Shown here: one piece after another, positions 32,367-43,930 of the stretch | Position numbering within the stretch: position 1 is the first letter of the stretch | How the letters are laid out: each line of letters opens with the position of its first letter | Assembly (NCBI GenBank): GCA_023362775.1 | Contig: JALMGJ010000002.1 | Span: 69,417,414 to 69,481,413 of the forward strand | Reading direction: 5' to 3' | Source: Charina bottae | Taxonomy: Eukaryota > Chordata > Lepidosauria > Squamata > Charinaidae | DNA: 64,000 nt | Notes under the pieces: generated by a model | Told to the model about the DNA's origin: nothing | Databases searched by the model: none | The model's input: only the letters and a program-made list of their open reading frames with translations | Made by a program: the position numbers and the translations under genes

Positions 32367-33871
32367 TCTTCATTTAAATGCTTCACTGGATAAGACCAAA
32401 CTATGTGTCCTATTGTGCCCTGATCTCATCGTTACAGAAACCAAGTCTACCCTGTGTGATTTTGTACATGTTTTCCCAGCTGCCACAGGTTTTATAACTG
32501 CCACAGTTGCTTATCCCCACTCCTGTCTCCATCTCTGCAGCACTTTCAATATTTTCGAGTTCCACCAATTGTATTCATTTCCAATAGCCCATTGCATTCA
32601 GCTCATTGAAGAGTTATATGACATAATGATGTACAGCAGCTCAGAGCATGTGGTGGTATCTTTGGATAATAGCATCCTGGGATTTTTTTCAAAATGGCAA
32701 AAATCTGCCAAGAATAAGGGAAAAGAATTATTGATGGGCTCAGTAATGAATGAAAACTAATCTTCTGAGAGCTGCTTCAAATCTCTCTTAGCTGGGCGGT
32801 AGCCCATGATTTAGAGAACAAAACCTGACTTTAATTCCTTGTCCCACCAGCTTCGACACATCACTTAGGACAAGAAGTATGTTGACATTAGATGAAGAAA
32901 ATGCCAGCCCCTGGCATTTTTAAAGAGCATTTAGGCACCTTATTTCCTACTGTATTCACAGTTTAGGGGAGAAATACTTGGGGACTAAAGTGGGAGACTG
33001 CTGTGACAGAAGAGGGTTATCGACTTTGTCCATTAACCTTTCTGCAGGCCAGATGGAAAGCAGGGATTCCCCTGCACTTGCTTAGTCTACACAAGTGTTG
33101 AAATGATAACCCTGTTCACACGACAGGCCAAGGATTATAAACAGATGCACAGGAAGCTGTGCCTGCTCAGTTTTTTGCATATAATATGCAGTCACCTGTC
33201 TGTATGGGCAGGAATTCCATATGGACCACTGCAGCCCAGTTATGTAGGCAACCGCAGCAGGAGGCCACCGATGCAATTCTGAATCTCTCAGCATATGTCT
33301 TTTAAGAAATTAGATTAGCTTAATATAATACGACTATTATGGTAGATTAGTGTAGCTGGAACTTTGAGAGGTCATCCATGAATTGCCAAAAAGAAGGGAA
33401 TATATCATTACAAACAAGGGGAAGACAAAGAAGGACAGAGATTTGCATATACAGTAACTGTGTGTGTTAATTTAGATATATAGATCCACGCTTAGAAGGA
33501 GCTAATAAAAGTTAATTAAAAATGTCATACATCTCACCATAGTGGGAAGAGTGTAGCCAAGCAACCTTTGTCCCTGCCTGGTCTGCAATCCAGGGGCTAT
33601 GTGTGAATGGGCATTTTCCTTCAAGGACCCTGCTGTTGCTTCTTTGTGTTCTTTATTTTTAAATTAGATGTGACCTAGGCAGCCTTTCAAATATAAGGTG
33701 TCTCCTAATAGAGGTCCACCCTCTGTAAAAGGTAAAGATTTGGTTGAGCTTGACTCCTGATAACTGCATGGACACATTTCTATAGTTTTCTTGGCAATAC
33801 AGAAGTGGCTGCTTTAGGCTTAGTACATCTATTTAGTACTGTCCATAGTGATGTTTAACCCCATGCATGAC
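32367..33871. other. Unassigned region
   Basis: A 133-codon open frame (32359-32760) has no recognisable domain or codon pattern and is probably chance. A worn SINE piece is near 33784. Nothing else supported. Confidence 0.5.
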
Positions 33872-34079
33872 AGGGGCATGGTGGCTCAGCGTGTAAGACG
33901 CCAGGCTTGTCGATTGGAAGATTGCAAGTTTGGAGGTTCGAATCCCTAGCCCTGCGTGACGGAGGGAGCTCCCGTTCTCGCCCAGCTCTTGCCAACCTAG
34001 CAATTCGAAAGCATGCAAATGCAAGTAGATTAATTGGTACCACTTCGGTGGGTAGGTAACAGCATTCCACGTGCGTCAT
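33872..34079 (+). mobile_element. Sauria-type SINE, left half
   Basis: A box (TGGCTCAGCGTGTAAGACG), B box (GGTTCGAATCC) and body up to GCGTCAT. It is interrupted by the L2-type LINE; the right half resumes at 36441 after the 7-bp duplication GCGTCAT. Confidence 0.88.
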
Positions 34080-36440
34080 TTTATTTATTTATTATTTATT
34101 TAATTTAATTTATATGACCGCCCATCTCCCCCAACGGGGAACTCTGGGTGGTTTACAATAAAATTAATTAAAATAAAATGTAAAAATATAAAAACACCAA
34201 TTTATACAATCAATACAATAAATAAATATAAAATCCAGATGGTAAGATAGTATTAATAAAAGGAAGGACATTATGGGATTAACCACCCCCATGAGGAACT
34301 ATCATTTCCTCCCTCCCATGCTAGGCGGCAGAACCAGGTCTTCAGTTCTTTCCTAAAGGTCGGGAGGGGATCTGTCTCAACTCTGGGGGCAAGATGTTCC
34401 AGAGTGTGGGTGCCACCACAGAGAAGGCCCGTTTCCTAGACCCCACCAGATGACACTCTCTGATTGATGGGGCTCATAGCAGGCCCTCTCTGAATGATCG
34501 GGTGGGGCGGGTCAATAATATGGGGATAAGACGGTCCCTCAGGTATTCTGGTCCCATGCCATGAAGGGCTTTAAAGGTGATAACCAACACCTTGAATTGT
34601 ACCCGGAAGCAAACTGGCACCCAATGCAGCTCGCGGAGCAAAGGTGTTATATGTGCAGATCTTGGCGCACTTAAAATTGCTTGCGCAGCCGCATTCTGTA
34701 CCAGCTGTAGCTTCCAGATAGTCTTCAATGGTAGCCCCATGTAGAGCACATTGCAATAATCTACGTGGGAGATGATGAGAGCATGAGTGACTGTGCGGAG
34801 GGCATCGCGATCCAGGAATGGTCGTAACTGGCGCACCAGCCGAAGCTGTGCAAAAGCCCTCCTAGCCACGACTGCCACCTGCTCTTTGAGCAGGAGTCGT
34901 GAGTCTGGACACATTAGTGTGTCAGCTGCAGTGTCTGGGTGTGTCACGGCTGCTGCCTCCAAACCCTGCCAGGATTCCAAGCAGGTCCTAGTGCCTGCCT
35001 TGTGCCTTGCTGCCTCCAAACCTGCTATGACTCCGTGCAGGTCCTAGTGCCTGCCTTGTGCCTTGCTGCCTCCAAACCTGCTGTGATTCCATGCAGGTCC
35101 TAGTGCCTGCATTGTGCATTGCTGTAAGAGTGTGTCGCGAAATGATGCATGTCTAAAAAGTGTGTCACCAACACGAAAAGTTTGGAAAGCTCTCGTCTAG
35201 AAGGACCCCCAAGTTCCGCACCAGTTCCGAGTGGGGCAGTGCTACCCCATTGAGAACCAAAGATGATAATTTCCCAGAAGACGCTAAGCCATCAATCCAC
35301 AGCCACTCGGTCTTTCCAGGGTTCAATTGAAGCCTGTTGTTCCCCATCCAGGCCCTCACAGCCCCCAGGCACTGAGACAGGGTGGTCACTGCATCACTTA
35401 CTTCACCTGGGATGGAGATATACAATTGAGTATCATCAGCATACTGATGATACCTCATCCCATGGTGTCGGATGACCTCGCCCAGCGGTTTCATGTAGAT
35501 GTTGAATAGGAGAGGAGAGAGAACCGAACCCTGCGGCACCCCACATAAGAGTGGTTGTGGGCTGGATCTCTCCTCCCCTATCACCACCGACTGGGAACGG
35601 CCCCGGAGGAAGGAGGTGAACCAGTGTAAAACTACGCCGCCCACCCCCAACTCCCTAAGCCACCCCAAAAGGATACCATGGTCGATGGTATCGAAAGCCG
35701 CTGAGAGATCCAAGAGAGCCAGGATGGATGCACTACCTCCATCCCGCTCCCGCCAGAGATCATCCATAAGCGCGACCAATGCAGTCTCCGTCCCATATCC
35801 CAGCCTGAAACCTGACTGGAAGGGGTCTAGATAATCCGCTTCATCCAGGGTCCTCTGAAGTTGTAACGCCACCACTTTCTCAACCACCTTTCCCAAGAAG
35901 GGAAGGTGGGAGACTGGACGAAAATTGTCCAGAATGGTAGGGTCCAGGGATGACTTCTTGAGGAGGGGGTGCACCAATGCCTCCTTGAAGGCAGTTGGAA
36001 ACACTCCCTTCGACAAGGATGTATTAATCATTGCCTGGACCCATCCACACGTCACCTCCCTGGCCGATTTTACCAGCTAGGAAGGGCAGGGATCTAAATA
36101 GCATGTGGTGGAATTGACAATTCGGAGGATCCTGTCCACTTCCTTAGGTCCAACAGGATCAAATCATTCCCAGATAATAGGGCAAGGCCACTCTCCCGGC
36201 ATCTCCCCAGACTGAATTTCACGCATGGAGTCCAACTTAGACCGAATCCGGGCGATTTTATCCTGCAGATGCTCGGAAAATTCTTCCGCACGGCCTTGCA
36301 GGTAGGTGGCCGACTCCACCCTACTCAAGAGAGATTGAGTAATCTTGAACAGGGCCGTCGGACGGCATTCTGCGGATGCAATAAGAGCGGAGAAATATTC
36401 ACGCTTTGCCGCTCTTACCGCCACAAGGTAGGCCTTAATA
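34080..36440 (-). pseudogene. L2-type LINE inserted in a SINE
   Basis: The minus strand carries a 5'-truncated LINE from about 36437. The linker reads RAAKREYFSALI and the RT reads DNFRPVSHLPFLGKV, LLDLSAAFDTIDH, CGVPQGSVLSP, YHQYADDTQLY and LNPGKTEW. The long RT frame is 35165-36055. The C-terminus (34474-34900) reads VDYCNVLYMGLP, LLRELHWVPV and FKALHGMGPEYLRDRL. The pattern CGVPQGSVL with YADDTQLY is typical of the L2/CR1 group. The 3' end has AATAAATAAA-type repeats near 34080-34110. A 7-bp SINE duplication GCGTCAT flanks it (34073-34079, 36441-36447). A hAT copy splits it at 34911. Stops make it dead. Confidence 0.9.
34911..35194. mobile_element. hAT family B copy 3, left end lost, internal triplication
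   Basis: The right end ...AGTTTGGAAAGCTCT and the block GTGTCGCGAAATGATGCATG match copies at 21235 and 24432. The left terminus is missing: the match starts at ACATTAGTGTG, about 27 bp inside. A unit of about 57-60 bp (CTGCCTCCAAACC...GTCCTAGTGCCTGC) is present three times from about 34953. Flanks GTCTGGAC and GTCTAGAA agree at 6 of 8 bases, so an aged 8-bp duplication is possible. Confidence 0.8.
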
Positions 36441-36570
36441 GCGTCATGCGGCCACATGACCGTGGAAGCGTCTTCGGACAATGCTGGCTCTTCAGCTAAC
36501 AAACGGAGATGACCACTGGCCCTAGAGTCAGACATGACTGCACAAATGTGCAGGGGGAACCTTTACCTTT
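36441..36570 (+). mobile_element. Sauria-type SINE, right half
   Basis: Resumes with GCGTCATGCGGCCACATGAC, then GTCTTCGGACAATGCTGGC, TAGAGTCAGACATGACTGC and the AACCTTTACCTTTTT tail. Together with 33872-34079 it makes one full SINE. Confidence 0.88.
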
Positions 36571-37137
36571 TTACCTTTACAGTGATGGATAAAAGCTATG
36601 TAGCCCTACATTGAGATGTAGAGGATGAACCTGAGATTCTTTGAGTTTCTAGCATGTGCTCTACCACTGGGCAATAGCCTTTTCTCCTTCACAGCACAGA
36701 AAGTTTCAACATGTGACTTCTTTAGTCAGAACAATGCAGATCAAGAATCAAAAAGGAGACCTTTCATTTAGCGAGAGAAAACAAGAACCAAGTGAAGCCC
36801 AATCCATCACATAATGCCCCACAAAACATGGGAGGAAGCTATCTTGTATCAAGTCAGGCTAATCTAGCAGCAAAGAGCTTTTGGTGGAATTAACTGATTC
36901 TTAAGCCAGTAACCATTTTTTAAAGTATGTTGAATGACATTGATGAAAATAATATTAGTTATTTATGCAGCCTCTAAAATAAAGAACTTGAATGTCCTGC
37001 CTGGTAAACCAATGAAAGATCACTTAAACAATGTGAAATTAGTTTCCTGTTACCTTAAAATCAGGAAAGGAAAAGGAAGAAAGGAGAAAAAAAAAGAAAA
37101 ATAATCAGGTATATTGGACATTACAAGAATATTTAAT
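36571..37137. other. Unassigned region
   Basis: No supported feature. Confidence 0.5.
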
Positions 37138-37143
37138 AAGGGG

Positions 37144-37943
37144 TGTAGTGGCAACCTGCGGAAGACCTTTGTATCTCGAGGAGTTAGGTGGCATGTTTTG
37201 ATTTTTCTTCACCCACACCTAGGAGATTAGAGTTTATTTTGAGTTATACTGATGTTTAATTGGCTTGTTTTTATTTCTGTTTTGCATGGGAGGGGGAAGA
37301 GAAGAAGAATATACCCAATCCTCCAACAGCCCTCCAGAACATATCTTTGTTGGGAGTGGGGGGAGAGAAACCCCCAGCTTGTTAAGTTTAAGCATAAGTT
37401 CACTCCTCCAGCCATCCCTCTAGCGGCTTGGAATGGGGGGGGGGATGATAAGAAATTGTTTATGCTTAGGCACTGGCTTATCTGATGGTTTCCCAGGCTA
37501 TTGGAATGATGTCATAGACAGGTGCCGGGGCCTCAGAAGGAATCCCAGTCAAGGTCAGTCTGGGCTTGGTCATGGGGTTTGGAAGCCAGGCTTTGATAAA
37601 AACCTTGGGATTGTCTTTGGAGTTTTGGGAGTCCACACAGGCCTGAGTGCTGGGTGCTGTGAAAATTGCCACCTTGGGGTATCTCCGCTGTCCTTATTAG
37701 GGGGCTCCTGGCAGCCTATAGGAGATTAGGTATTACTTTGTTTGGTATGTATGTATTTCTTTCTGTATGCTATGCTTGTTATGCTTTGTGTAATCTGTTT
37801 AAACCGTGTTTCTGTTTGACTTTGTTTGCTTAAGTTTATAATAAAGCTAAAGTTTCTTTATCCACTGGTGTGCTATTATCTCTGGATCTAAAAGGACCAA
37901 TTGCCCGGGCCCCTGATCAAGGCGCTTGGACTCTTGGCAACAC
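37144..37943 (+). mobile_element. Candidate solo retroviral-type LTR
   Basis: About 800 bp begin TGTAGTGGCAACC and end TTGGCAACAC, between two AAGGGG hexamers (37138-37143, 37944-37949). Near the 3' end, AATAAAGCTAAAGTTT (37841) followed within 30 bp by TGGTGTGCTATTATC looks like a polyadenylation signal and downstream element in an R-U5 arrangement. The terminus is not the canonical CA, no gag/pol lies nearby and no second copy is in the window. It could instead be an unrelated 3' UTR-like sequence. Confidence 0.45.
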
Positions 37944-37949
37944 AAGGGG

Positions 37950-39136
37950 TTAGTTGGAATATTAACTCATTGTTTGGTCTTGTTCTATTATTTTCATAGT
38001 TTGCACTGGCATAAACAGAACTGCAATTATGACTCTGGATCAGCCTCTCTTTGTTAAAGACGTATATATTCTTCCTGAATATACATTCCAATATCTGTAA
38101 TATTACCAAGACATCAATAATTTTAGATTCTTTGGATATGAGAGCTTGCTAAAATAATCATAATGCAACACTAAAACAAGAACTGTACATCAGATTTGCA
38201 GTGATAGATTTTGATATGTTTGCTAACATTGAATTAGGGTTTTTCCAACAAATGGGCAAAGAAGATTTTTGAGCAATATGGTTGAATTTTTTAGAGTTGT
38301 TTTGTTTATAACAATTTTCCAGATCTCCTTTTCCATTTTTTTCCTGATTTTTGTTATTAGCATGATTATTAATTTGAAGTTATATTATGCTGTTAATCGT
38401 ATTCTATACATACTTTTCTTGTGTTAATCGGTTTAGCATAATAAAATTGAATAAAATCAAAACCCACTAATTTTGCATCATATAATTTGAGCAACAGATC
38501 TCCAAGATTTCAAGAAGATGAAATCACTACCTGTGACCTTTTTTCAGGAGATGCCAAGAATTAAACCTGGAAGATTATGGATACAGGGGTTTGGATGGTT
38601 CTAAACAGCGGGATCTGGAGGGAGGGAAGAGGGAGAAAATTACAAAAGCAGCATCACACTGGTGTGATGCAAGCTCCACACATTTTGTACATGTGTTGTG
38701 ATATCATAGGTGAGTACAACAGAGGCAGAGTTTGCATCATGACTCCATGATGCTGTTCAAAGCACATTGATAAAAGTGCTAGATCTTGCAGACACTTCTA
38801 GTTCTAAGGTAATTTTAGCTCTCAGAAATAATTGTGGGTTATATTCTTAAACTTTAACGCAGACCTACTTTGCTTCAGAAAGCCGCATTTATATTACAGA
38901 TAAAGGTTTCTTATAGACTTTTGCAGCAAACTGAGATTACATTAAAATGGCATCATGCATGCATAACATCATCATGATGCAAACTCATCCCAATGTCTGA
39001 TGCAACTATTAAATCACAGTTTTTTGTGTCAGGATATTATGATGCCCATTTTGTCATTTCCCCCTTGCAGTGAGCTCTGAGTCTCCTATGGTTGAATGGT
39101 GCCCCCTAGCCCACTTCCACCAATTTCCTCAATGTA
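37950..39136. other. Unassigned region
   Basis: No supported gene. Short palindromes such as GCATCACACTGGTGTGATGC (38650-38669) occur but without a terminal-repeat context. Confidence 0.5.
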
Positions 39137-39768
39137 TGTAATGGTATGTGGGAATGACTTTGGGAGACAGGGCAACAAGACACAACCAAGGGAACAGTCA
39201 GATAAAAGGCAGCTGAGCCCACAGCAAGAATATGTATGGGGCAAGATGCTCAGAAGAGACCCTCCCTAGTTTTGGGGCTGTAAAGGGGAGGGAGGGAGAG
39301 AAGTACTTTCATACTTGCAAGATTCTGTTAATGTAGGTAAAGGTAAAGGTTCCCCCCGCACATTTGTGCAGTCGTGTCCAACTCTAGGGGCCGGTACTCA
39401 TCTCCATTTGTTAGCCGAAGAGCCAGCATTGTCCGAAGATGCTTCCACGGTCATGTGGCCGCATGACACGCGCGGAACGCCGTTACCATCCCACCAAAGT
39501 GGTGCCTATTCATCTACTTGCATTTGCATTCTTTCAAATTGCTAGGTTGGCAAGAGCTGGGGCGAGTGCGAGAGCTCACTCCGTCACGCGGGGCTAGGGA
39601 TTCGAACCTTCGAACTTGCAACCTTCCGATTGACAAGCCTGGCGTCTTACCCGCTGAGCCACCACGCCCCTTACATCTGTTAATACATCTATTAATGTAC
39701 CCTTACAATAAAGTAGAATTAGTTCATCTGGTTGTGTTTCCTGTCTGGTCTACCTCGTAAGGCTGACA
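39137..39768 (+). mobile_element. Gypsy-family LTR interrupted by a SINE
   Basis: The LTR begins TGTAATGGTATGTGGG and ends GGCTGACA. It includes a TATA-like GATAAAAGG (near 39203) and an ACAATAAAG polyadenylation signal (39705). A minus-strand SINE occupies 39336-39670, with TCTGTTAATGTA on the left and TCTATTAATGTA on the right. The LTR is in the plus orientation although the adjoining Gag-protease remnant is on the minus strand, so it is not that element's own 3' LTR in simple order. Confidence 0.85.
39336..39670 (-). mobile_element. Sauria-type SINE inside the LTR
   Basis: Minus-strand full-length copy: the right end carries the complement of the A box (CTTACCCGCTGAGCCACCA) and B box (GGATTCGAACC); the left end has the AAGGTAAAGGTT tail. 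Confidence 0.92.
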
Positions 39769-41350
39769 TCAATTGTTTCAACTATCATTGGGCTTTCTAG
39801 AGCTTGAGTAGGCAACTTTAGTTTCTATACTGTTTCTACATCTATGAAATTAGTGGTTGCCACCGAGTCTACAAGAGCAGAGAGTTCCATATTCTTCCTG
39901 GAATCTAGAGTACGCTTGCCTGCTGTCGGCTGTCTGAGCTCTCCTTAAATGGTTGTGGGCCTCCTTTCAAAGCTCCTGGTAAGGGGGCTGGCGAAGTTTC
40001 CCTGGTGTGATACCGAGCAAGCTGGGCACTTGCTGGTTACATTCTCCATTGATTTACAAGTTCTGCATTTTGTTGCTGTGTCAGACACTAGAGCAGGGCT
40101 TTCCAAAGTGCCGCCGCTGGCGACACACCAGCGGTGGCGGCGGCGGCAGCGCGGTGGTGGTGCGCGCATGGCAGTGGCACGGGAGGGCATGCGGCAGCGC
40201 GCGTGTGCACGGCGGCGGTGGCAGCGGCGGCAGCCTTCGCTAAAACGCGGAAGCACTGATGCTGCGCCGCTGCTGCTGCTGCCGTGCACGCGCGCCGCCG
40301 CTTCCGGGTAGTGTGGCGACACACCACACTGTGTGTGGCGACACACTTTTGTGTGGCGACACACAGTTTGGAAAGCTCTGCACTAGAGCTTTCACCAGGC
40401 ATGACCTGGCTATGTGCCTGGGGCCCCAGCAGTAAAAGCACAGCCCCTGATCCCTTCTTTGCTCCTCTCCCGATGATAGGGATCTCTTGGTTGCTCCAAT
40501 TTGCATGGTTTCTTCCATGCTGGATTCCGAGGAGGCCACTGGAGGGCCAGTATGGGGGAAGACAGGCCATAGGTTCTTTTCCCCTTCCCATTCCTTCCCT
40601 GCCTTAACTCCCCCAGTCGGGCATCTATTATTACACAATGTTGATACAGCTCTTCGAGGGTATTTGGGGTACCTTGCCTCACCAGCTCATCTCTCAGATC
40701 TTCGGCCAGCCCTTCTCTGAACTGGTCAATCAGGGCTAAGTCATTCCATCCTACATCTCCAGCAAGTAATTTAAAGTCCAAAATATATCATCTTACTCTC
40801 CTCTGTCCCTGCTTGAGTTTTCGGATCTCTCGACTAGCAGTGATGCGTTATATGGGATCCCCAAAGTGTCCTCTGAGTTTACGCATGAAGTCCTGATAGC
40901 TGCCCAGCACTGGATCATTCCCCTCAATGTTCCCCTCAGTATTGCCCACTTAGCTGCTGCTTCCTTCAGCAAACGTAGCACAAAAGTCACTTTGGTGCAA
41001 TCAGTGGGAAACTCCACCAGTCTGCCTGCCATAAACGTTTCACATTGAGCTGTGAATGTCTGGAATTGATCCTGGTCCCCTCTGAACATCTCTGGCAAGC
41101 TCCCATGGGAACGAAGAAGCATTGGCTGAGCCACAAGCTGTTGTGCTGCTGTGGGTTGAGGCAAATTCTGCCCCAGCTTTTGCGTTCGTTGTATCATGGC
41201 ATTCTGCAAATTGGTCTGTGCATCCACCTGTTGCTGGTGTTGCAACAATGCTGCTGCAAGGTGCTCGGCAGATAGCAGAGTCCCCTGGGGATTGTAGGCC
41301 ATTCCTAAAATCCCTCTTTCTGGAAGAGAGTAGGAGACTTGCAAGATTGA
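39769..41350 (-). pseudogene. Ty3/gypsy Gag-protease remnant
   Basis: On the minus strand, Gag begins near 41344 (MQVSYSLPE). It shows the capsid-like region PEMFRGDQDQFQTF and CETFMAGRLVEFPTD, then WNDLALIDQFREGLAEDL and LYQHCVIIDARL, and a worn CCHC knuckle (CFYC, GPRHIARSC) near 40410-40440. After a hAT insertion it continues into a protease-like stretch LSALVDSVATTNFID (near 39860), where the usual catalytic DSG is DSV. Several stops and frameshifts break it. Reverse transcriptase and integrase are absent; the sequence stops at the plus-strand LTR at 39768. The Gag pattern is that of Sushi-type gypsy elements, the group from which mammalian RTL/PEG10 genes derive. Confidence 0.85.
40094..40380. 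mobile_element. Non-autonomous hAT element, family B copy 4
   Basis: Termini CAGGGCTTTCCAAAG and AGTTTGGAAAGCTCTG with the perfect 8-bp duplication CACTAGAG (40086-40093, 40381-40388). The interior is GC-rich (GGCGGCGGCGG runs) and contains GTGTGGCGACACAC repeats. It splits the gypsy Gag-protease remnant. Confidence 0.94.
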
Positions 41351-41402
41351 TGTCAGCCTTACAAGGTAGACCAGACAGGAAATATGACCAGATGAACTAA
41401 TT
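41351..41402 (-). mobile_element. Gypsy LTR end piece (minus orientation)
   Basis: TGTCAGCCTTACAAGGTAGA is the complement of the LTR end. It abuts the start of Gag and so is the inner end of the 5' LTR of the minus-strand element. Confidence 0.75.
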
Positions 41403-41667
41403 TGTGATGGAATGTGAGGGTGACCTTGGGGAACAGAGGGAAGAGATGCTGCCTAGGGAACAATCAGATAAAAGGGAGTCCGAGAGAGGGTAACGGTCTA
41501 AAGAAGAAACTTAGGAAAGACCCGCCCTGAACACTCAAGCGATAAATAGGGAGGGTGGGAGATTTGTACTTCCAGACTTGCAAGATTCTGTTAATGTAGC
41601 CTTACAATAAAGTAGAATTAGTTCATCTAGCCGTGTTTCCTGTCTGGTTTACCTGGAAGGGCTGACA
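41403..41667 (+). mobile_element. Gypsy-family LTR, plus orientation
   Basis: A complete 265-bp LTR from TGTGATGGAATGTGAGGG to GGGCTGACA, with GATAAAAGGG and ACAATAAAGTAGAATTA blocks. It lies between two minus-orientation LTR pieces. No 5-bp duplication is evident (TAATT versus ACAAT). Confidence 0.85.
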
Positions 41668-41858
41668 ACAATCTTGCAAGTCTGAAAGTACAAATCTCCC
41701 CCCGTCTCCTTTACAGCCCCAAACCTAGGGACGGTCTCTTCTGAGCATCTTGCCCCATCTACATTCTTGCTGTGGGCCAAGCTGCTTTTTATCTGACTGT
41801 TTCCTTGGTTGTATCTCGTCATGTCTCTCAAGGTCATTTCTACATATCATTACAATGT
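41668..41858 (-). mobile_element. Gypsy LTR start piece (minus orientation)
   Basis: Complement of the LTR U3 region: CTTGCAAGTCTGAAAGTACA, TTGCCCCATCTACATTCTTG, TTTTTATCTGACTGTTTCC, ending at CATTACA (LTR start TGTAATG). With 41351-41402 it would form most of one minus LTR; about 30 bp of the R region is missing. Confidence 0.8.
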
Positions 41859-43930
41859 AGGAAAATAGCTTTTCTGGGAGAAGGATTCTAAGCAAAACTT
41901 ATTGTGATGAGTTCTGGGATGGTGCCAAAACCAGGCAACATACAACAATGTGCTGTATACAGTATGTAAGAATATATCACTGGGACTTAGCAAAAGGGAA
42001 GGGAGAGGCTGTAGGAAATGTATCTACGATAGCATCCTGAAAAATCCATCCCATGTACAGTAGGCACTGCAATTCTTTTCTGTCTTCTTTACTGGCTAAT
42101 AAATTGTCTGCTCCTTGAAGGCGGTTAATTTCTTATTAATGGTATCCATTTCTCACCACGTACTTTGGCTGCCAGCTTTTGAAGGTAATTGCATTGTTAT
42201 TTAGAAAAGTCAAAGGTGCATCCTTCTAGGGAGGTTGGAGCTATGATGTTGTGTATAGAAATCAGCTGCTCCAGATTTTTGTGGGGAGGGTACAGGATTT
42301 GCAGATGCCTGCTATGAACCTGTTGTCCCTCTTGGCAACTAGAAGAGAAGGTGCTTCCTCTTCATATCTTGCTCACGTGGGAGCAGGTTGTTGAAAGCCT
42401 CTCGATGCAAAGGCCACTGGACTCTTTAAAACACGGAAAATAAAATGTCCTTTTTCTAGTAAGAAAGTGATGTCGCAAATGACCTTATTAAAAGAAGGTA
42501 AAGGGTTGTTTACTTAAAGCTCTTGTTCAAAGAGAAGGGAAAATATGATTTAGGATATTTCCTTGCCCCTTTTTGCTTTCCTCCTAAATGAGATTGAAAT
42601 GCAGTTTTACATTTTCAAGAAATAGTGCCCTTTCTGTCAAGAAATTTATTGACATGCCAAACAACAGACCTGTTCTGGTTACAAGGCTCAAGCATCAGTC
42701 AAAGAAAGGATTGTAAACTGCATCCAGCAAAATACCAGAGATACTGTAATGGTTTTGAAAAATATCCAAGAGATGGCAAAAGAAACATTTCTTGGTGCAT
42801 ATGCTAACAATAGTGAGGGAAGCTTGTTTTGGAAAGCAGAAGGAATTAAGAGAAGCAGCCGGTGGAAAGGAATTGTGAATGAAATGGACTCTTGAAGTCC
42901 AGGGTCTAAGATTTCAGTGGAGGTGGGCAGGAATTCCAACTGTGGGCAATTTGCAACAATCTCAGCCTATCCCAAGATGGTTATTTTATTACTCTACCAC
43001 AATCTTTGTACATGAACGTCTGCTAACTTAAATGGTAATCACTGTTTAGGCTGTGCTGAAACAGCTAGCAGAGCAGAGCAAAAGTAGATTCAAAGGAGAA
43101 GTGGAAAGTCCTTAGCACTAGAGCAGGGATAAAAATAAACGGAAGCAGTTCATTCAGATGAGTATCACAGAATACAGAGTGATTATAGTGGGGATACTTA
43201 TGTAAATACATACAGTATATAAACCAGCTGCAGTTTTATTTGAAGGCAGGAGAGCTACCCCTGAAATAAAGATGCCAAACCTTGAGTTGATTCCTATGTG
43301 TTTTCCCAGTTAGTCTGTCTATTCTTTATGCAGATAGAATTGATAGTCTTTATATGTGAGGCATGATTGGTGGAAGTAAACTCTATTTTCTTTTTTACTA
43401 TTGGTTTAGGAATCACTTTTAGGTGTTCCCCCTTCTCCCTGAACACACTCATTGTTCTCTCCTGGCTTTGCTCACTATTTTGAGTACAGCCTCTGGCACA
43501 CTACACAGAGGCTGTATTCACACAAGTTTAATTTGATTGATGGATTTGCCATTTTGTGGATTTACCTAAGACACTGAACCATAAACTAACCAAACAGCTG
43601 GGTCCACACAACATGCCATCCCATCCAAGATTTAACCAAGGTTCAGTTCACCAAACTTAATTGTTTAAATGCAGCTGCTGGGTTTTTCCCTGATCTAAAT
43701 GAGTGGAGGGGGGGGGACAGCCTTGACAAAGGATAGGCCTCAATCGCCAGGGATTTATAGCTTCACTTAATTGAAACACTTGGATTTTGCCATGTTACCA
43801 TGAAACCAGCCACCTACTTCCAGCTGTTCCCAAATTTAAAAGTCTTCAACCTCTGCCCTCTTGCTTCGGAGTTAGGCTTCCTATGAGGTTTATGCCTGAA
43901 TAAGCAGGCCATTCAACATTAGGCAGCAGT
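41859..43930. other. Unassigned region
   Basis: About 2 kb without supported genes or recognised repeats. An A/T-balanced stretch at 43500-43690 (CACACAAGTTTAATTTG, CACACAACATGCC) resembles a worn MITE but has no confirmed ends. Confidence 0.5.

Noticed and set aside
32359..32760. 133-residue open frame as a possible host gene
   Set aside because: No domain, no splice or codon evidence, starts inside a LINE tail; probably chance.
38650..38669. GCATCACACTGGTGTGATGC palindrome as a MITE or operator
   Set aside because: Isolated short palindrome with no terminal repeats, duplication or second copy found.
25123..39670. tRNA genes at the SINE heads
   Set aside because: A and B boxes are present, but the cloverleaf is not maintained and each is followed by SINE body and tail.
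41403..41667. Simple solo-LTR insertion into the minus LTR
   Set aside because: No 5-bp duplication and about 30 bp of host LTR missing, so a clean insertion is not supported.
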